The notes under the pieces were generated by a model. That model saw only the letters and a list, made by a program, of their open reading frames with translations, made no database searches and had not been told where the DNA came from. Shown piece by piece: positions 13,744 to 15,902 of a stretch of 15,902 nucleotides of DNA. Position 1 is the stretch's first letter. Every line of letters begins with the position of its first letter. Origin of the DNA: Lentisphaerota bacterium. Lineage in GTDB: Bacteria > Verrucomicrobiota > Lentisphaeria > Oligosphaerales > Oligosphaeraceae. The stretch spans positions 1 through 15,902 of the forward strand of contig JAAZKQ010000755.1 in assembly GCA_012799755.1 (NCBI GenBank), given 5' to 3'. Position numbers and translations under genes: made by a program.

Positions 13744-14778
13744 ATGAAGATCAACACGGACCTTGTCAGGATACTCGAACGGGCCCAGCAAGGCGACGCC
13801 CTGTCCAAGGCGGACTGTATTACGCTGCTCGAATACGCCCCCACCTCGGTGGAGGCAGGCGTCATCCGCGGCGTGGCGGACGCCTTGGCGCGCCGGCGCT
13901 TCGGCAACGAAGCCATCATTCTCGGTCAGGTCGGCATTGAGATCAGCGCCTGCCCGGCCAAGTGCAAGTTCTGCAGTTTCGGCGAAGGCCACACGCAGTT
14001 TGCGCCGAGCAAGATGACCCCGGAGGAGATACTGGAAGCCGCGGACCGCTTTACCGCGTCGGGCGATTTGTATGCGCTCTTCCTGATGACCATGCACACT
14101 TTCGATTTCGACTCGCTCCTGGATGTCGTGCAGCGCATTCGCTCCCGCATGCCGACGTACCCGCAGATCGTTGTCAACATCGGCGACTTCGACCGCGCGC
14201 AGGCGGAGGCCTTGCGGCAGGTCGGTGTGAACGGGGCCTACCATGTCTGCCGGCTGCGCGAAGGAACAGACACCACGCTTGATCCCGAAGACCGCAAGCG
14301 CACCATCCGCGTGATCAAGGACGCCGGACTCGACTGGTACTACTGTTGCGAGCCCATCGGCCCCGAGCATACGGCGCAGGAGCTGGTGGACCAGCTCTTC
14401 CTCGGCATCGAATACGGCTGCTTCCAGCATGCGGCCATGCGTCGGGTCTGGATGCCCAACAGCCCGCTGGCGCAGCATGGCCAGATCAGCGAGCTGCGCC
14501 AGGCGCAGGTGGTTGCCGTGGTCGCCTTGGCCAGCCTTGGCTGCCCTGACACCCGGAACATAGCCGTACACGAACCGAACCTGATCGGCCTGAGTTCCGG
14601 CGCCAACGTCGTCTACGCCGAGACCGGCGCGAACCCGCGAGACACCGAGGAAGACACGAGCAGCCACCGGGGACGCGATATCCGGGCATGCAAGACCATG
14701 CTCTACGAAGCGGGATTCGAGCATCTCTTGGTTGCGCCGAATGAACGGCGGCCACTGGGCAATGCATTCCGGGAGTGA
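13744..14778 (+). CDS. Biotin-synthase-like radical SAM enzyme
   Basis: A 344-residue radical SAM protein. ISACPAKCKFCSFGEG (67-82) has the CxxxCxxC motif (Cys70, Cys74, Cys77) that binds the 4Fe-4S cluster cleaving S-adenosylmethionine. Length, an N-terminal helical region, VNIGDFDRAQAEALRQVGVN (144-163) and C-terminal GLSSGANVVYAETG (282-295) place it in the BioB/HydE/PylB group with a BATS-type C-terminus. Compared by eye with E. coli BioB, the cysteines for the second [2Fe-2S] cluster are mostly absent: one position reads Val and another has no Cys; only Cys201/Cys202 is near an expected ligand. So it is probably not a classical biotin synthase. GGAAACGGAAAC precedes the ATG at 13744. No bio genes are nearby; the product is unknown. 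Confidence 0.85.
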   Translation: MKINTDLVRILERAQQGDALSKADCITLLEYAPTSVEAGVIRGVADALARRRFGNEAIILGQVGIEISACPAKCKFCSFGEGHTQFAPSKMTPEEILEAADRFTASGDLYALFLMTMHTFDFDSLLDVVQRIRSRMPTYPQIVVNIGDFDRAQAEALRQVGVNGAYHVCRLREGTDTTLDPEDRKRTIRVIKDAGLDWYYCCEPIGPEHTAQELVDQLFLGIEYGCFQHAAMRRVWMPNSPLAQHGQISELRQAQVVAVVALASLGCPDTRNIAVHEPNLIGLSSGANVVYAETGANPRDTEEDTSSHRGRDIRACKTMLYEAGFEHLLVAPNERRPLGNAFRE

Positions 14779-14782
14779 ATTG

Positions 14783-14995
14783 TTTAACCACGAAAGGCAC
14801 GAAAGTTTTTTTATTGCGGCAAACCAGTCAGGCGCGGTGGCGACCCAGCTCCGACGAGAGGCTGTCCATTTTCGTCAAGGAGCCGTAGGAATATTACAGC
14901 TTGCATGAGCGTTAAAAGGCGTTATGCATGACCAGCCGCCCGAAGCGCGAGCGATCCAACTGATCAGTTCGAGAACCAACAGACCAAACCGCAAA
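14783..14995 (+). repeat. ~215-bp direct repeat, copy A (upstream of the GxxExxY gene)
   Basis: It aligns with 15466-15690 over its whole length with scattered substitutions and small indels. It starts TTTAACCACGAAAGGCACG, includes two 9-bp CACGAAAGG-type units (14789-14805), a bulged hairpin GCTCC-GACGA...TCGTC-AA-GGAGC (14848-14883), and a nearly invariant block around 14881-14940. It ends near CCGCAAA at 14995, 64 bp before the GxxExxY start. It begins five bases after the radical SAM stop codon. Confidence 0.9.
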
Positions 14996-15058
14996 TTCGT
15001 GGGCCACTCCATTCACCAAAACAACACCCCTAGACAAAACTTTCGTGCAAAGGAAGAA

Positions 15059-15442
15059 ATGGTTGACGAGAAGATTTTCTTCAAGGATGAATGTTACGCA
15101 ATTCAGGGGGCAATCTTCGAGGTTTATCGGGAAATGGGTTGCGGCTTTCTGGAAATGGTTTATCAGGAATGCCTGGAGCGTGAGCTGGTCCGGAGAGATA
15201 TTCCATTTGTGGCTCAACCTGAATTGTGGCTGAGCTATAAAGGCGAACGGCTACGACAAACATATATGCCGGATTTCGTGTGTTTCGATAAGATTATCGT
15301 TGAGCTGAAGGCGGTGACGGAAATTAAGCCGGAACATCAGGCGCAAGTGCTCAACTACCTGAAGGCGACTGGCCTTCGCCTGGGCTTGTTGGTCAACTTT
15401 GGAGCTTATCCGAAAGCAACGATAAAAAGATTGGCATTCTAA
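15059..15442 (+). CDS. GxxExxY family protein (PD-(D/E)XK nuclease-like)
   Basis: A 127-residue protein, the usual length of the family. GFLEMVY (29-35) is the name-giving GxxExxY motif. PDF (71-73) and VELKA (81-85) form a PD-(D/E)XK nuclease signature (Asp72, Glu82, Lys84), with HQAQVLNYL (93-101) providing the conserved Gln region. A nuclease role is implied by the fold but no activity is established for the family as far as I know. AGGAAG lies 3 bases before the ATG at 15059, so this start is preferred over the in-frame ATG at 14924, which lies inside direct repeat copy A. The gene is flanked on both sides by copies of the same ~215-bp repeat, suggesting it travels or duplicates as a unit. 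Confidence 0.88.
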   Translation: MVDEKIFFKDECYAIQGAIFEVYREMGCGFLEMVYQECLERELVRRDIPFVAQPELWLSYKGERLRQTYMPDFVCFDKIIVELKAVTEIKPEHQAQVLNYLKATGLRLGLLVNFGAYPKATIKRLAF

Positions 15443-15465
15443 AAAGAACTATAGAAAGGGAAGTT

Positions 15466-15690
15466 TTTAACCACGAAAGACACGAAAAACACGAAAGTTT
15501 TTTTGTTGCGGCAAATCGGTCAGGCACGGTGGCGACCCGGCTCCGACGAGATGCCGTCCCATTTTCGTCGGGGAGCCGTAGGAATATTACAGCTTGCACG
15601 AGCGTTAAAAGGCGTTATGCATGACCAGCCGCCTGAAGAGCGGGCAATCCAACAGGTCTGTTGGAAAAACCAGCAGATCAAACCGCAAAA
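15466..15690 (+). repeat. ~215-bp direct repeat, copy B (downstream of the GxxExxY gene)
   Basis: The second copy of 14783-14995, starting 23 bp after the GxxExxY stop. It has three 9-bp CACGAAA units (15472-15497) where copy A has two. The hairpin is stronger: CGGCTCC-GACGA (15538-15549) pairs with TCGTC (15565-15569) and GGAGCCG (15572-15578) with a 2-base GG bulge. The period between the two copies is about 683 bp. Confidence 0.9.
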
Positions 15691-15902
15691 GGGCTTGATA
15701 TGCCACACCCCGACGACGTATTCGGCAAGGCGGCAAGCTCCCCACTTAACGGCGGCAGCTCCCCAGATTTGGCGGCGAGCCCCCCAGATTTGGCGGCGAG
15801 CTCCCCAGATTTGGCGGCGAGCTCCCCAGATTTGGCGGCGAGCTCCCCAGATTTGGCGGCGAGCTCCCCAGATTTGGCGGCGAGCTCCCCAGATTTGGCG
15901 AC
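15551..15902 (+). CDS. Open frame through repeat copy B and the 21-bp array, cut by the window end (doubtful)
   Basis: From the ATG at 15551 the frame stays open for at least 117 codons to the end of the window. It begins MPSHFRRGAVGILQLARALK, passes MHDQPPEERAIQ (from 15617) and enters a heptapeptide repeat APQIWRR encoded by the 21-bp array. A second frame, from the ATG at 15700, reads MPHPDDVFGKAA then SSPDLAA repeats. The array has no stop codon in any of six frames, so openness there is not evidence for coding. No family is recognised. Confidence 0.2.
   Translation, partial: MPSHFRRGAVGILQLARALKGVMHDQPPEERAIQQVCWKNQQIKPQKGLICHTPTTYSARRQAPHLTAAAPQIWRRAPQIWRRAPQIWRRAPQIWRRAPQIWRRAPQIWRRAPQIWR
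15736..15902 (+). repeat. 21-bp tandem repeat array, running off the window
   Basis: At least eight units in register. The first (15736-15756) is degenerate. Units from 15757 begin AGCTCCCCAGATTTGG and finish with CGGCG; the third has a C for T change and the rest are identical until the final bases. The last visible unit starts at 15883 and its last base departs from the consensus, so the true end is unknown. There are no unique spacers, so it is not a CRISPR. Confidence 0.92.

Noticed and set aside
13705..14724. A 339-codon minus-strand frame opposite the radical SAM gene
   Set aside because: The plus strand carries the CxxxCxxC motif and ribosome binding site; the antisense frame has no recognisable domain.
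14783..15690. Integron attC sites flanking a gene cassette
   Set aside because: The repeats have CGTTA-type cores and bulged hairpins, which is suggestive, but the paired core sites at both ends of a long stem are missing and no integrase is seen.
14783..15690. Insertion sequence carrying a transposase
   Set aside because: The flanking repeats are direct, not inverted at their own ends, and the enclosed protein is a GxxExxY family member with no transposase motif.
15736..15902. CRISPR array
   Set aside because: The 21-bp units abut each other with no unique spacers, and no cas gene is present.

Overview
The window looks like a chromosomal segment of an anaerobic, GC-rich bacterium. Pointers to the PVC group (Lentisphaerota, Kiritimatiellota or Planctomycetota) are the GxxExxY-family PD-(D/E)XK protein, a secreted protein with a pilin-like C-terminal region carrying a terminal 'ADGHV' motif, short 9-bp-period repeats in nearly every intergenic gap, and an SRP54 protein with a long Gly/Met tail. 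Indolepyruvate:ferredoxin oxidoreductase (IorAB) and a flavodiiron protein argue for an anaerobe. The taxonomic call is inference; no rRNA or tRNA gene is visible.

Layout. Positions 1-307 are repeat-rich non-coding DNA. From 308 to 8257 eight genes lie on the minus strand. In transcription order they are iorA, iorB, galK, ffh, a VOC-family protein, a CpXC zinc-ribbon protein (six genes separated by 1-71 bp, possibly one transcription unit), then after a 358-bp gap a SUI1/eIF1-like protein and a PHP-type histidinol-phosphatase. A 613-bp divergent gap (8258-8870) precedes a plus-strand secreted protein (8871-10268), which converges on a minus-strand flavodiiron protein gene (10315-11508) across a candidate bidirectional terminator. 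A second divergent gap (11509-12046) holds a possible 54-residue membrane peptide. A clan GH-A glycoside hydrolase (12047-13456) and a biotin-synthase-like radical SAM enzyme (13744-14778) follow. The last 1.1 kb is repeat DNA: two copies of a ~215-bp direct repeat bracket a GxxExxY gene, and a 21-bp tandem array runs off the window end.

How the parts fit. The coding genes are mostly housekeeping or central metabolism: amino-acid-derived 2-oxoacid oxidation (IorAB), galactose entry (GalK), membrane protein targeting (Ffh), translation start (SUI1), histidine biosynthesis and O2/NO detoxification. No defence island or biosynthetic cluster is evident. The unusual content is intergenic: (i) a ~90-nt element with three hairpins in three diverged copies, with compensatory base changes in two stems, each copy upstream of and co-oriented with a gene; (ii) a ~25-bp motif in five clear copies, four of them as inverted pairs in the two divergent promoter regions; (iii) the repeat-bracketed GxxExxY unit. 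Protein-level oddities are an IorA that ends before the usual C-terminal ferredoxin domain, and a BioB-like enzyme lacking most ligands expected for the second iron-sulfur cluster.
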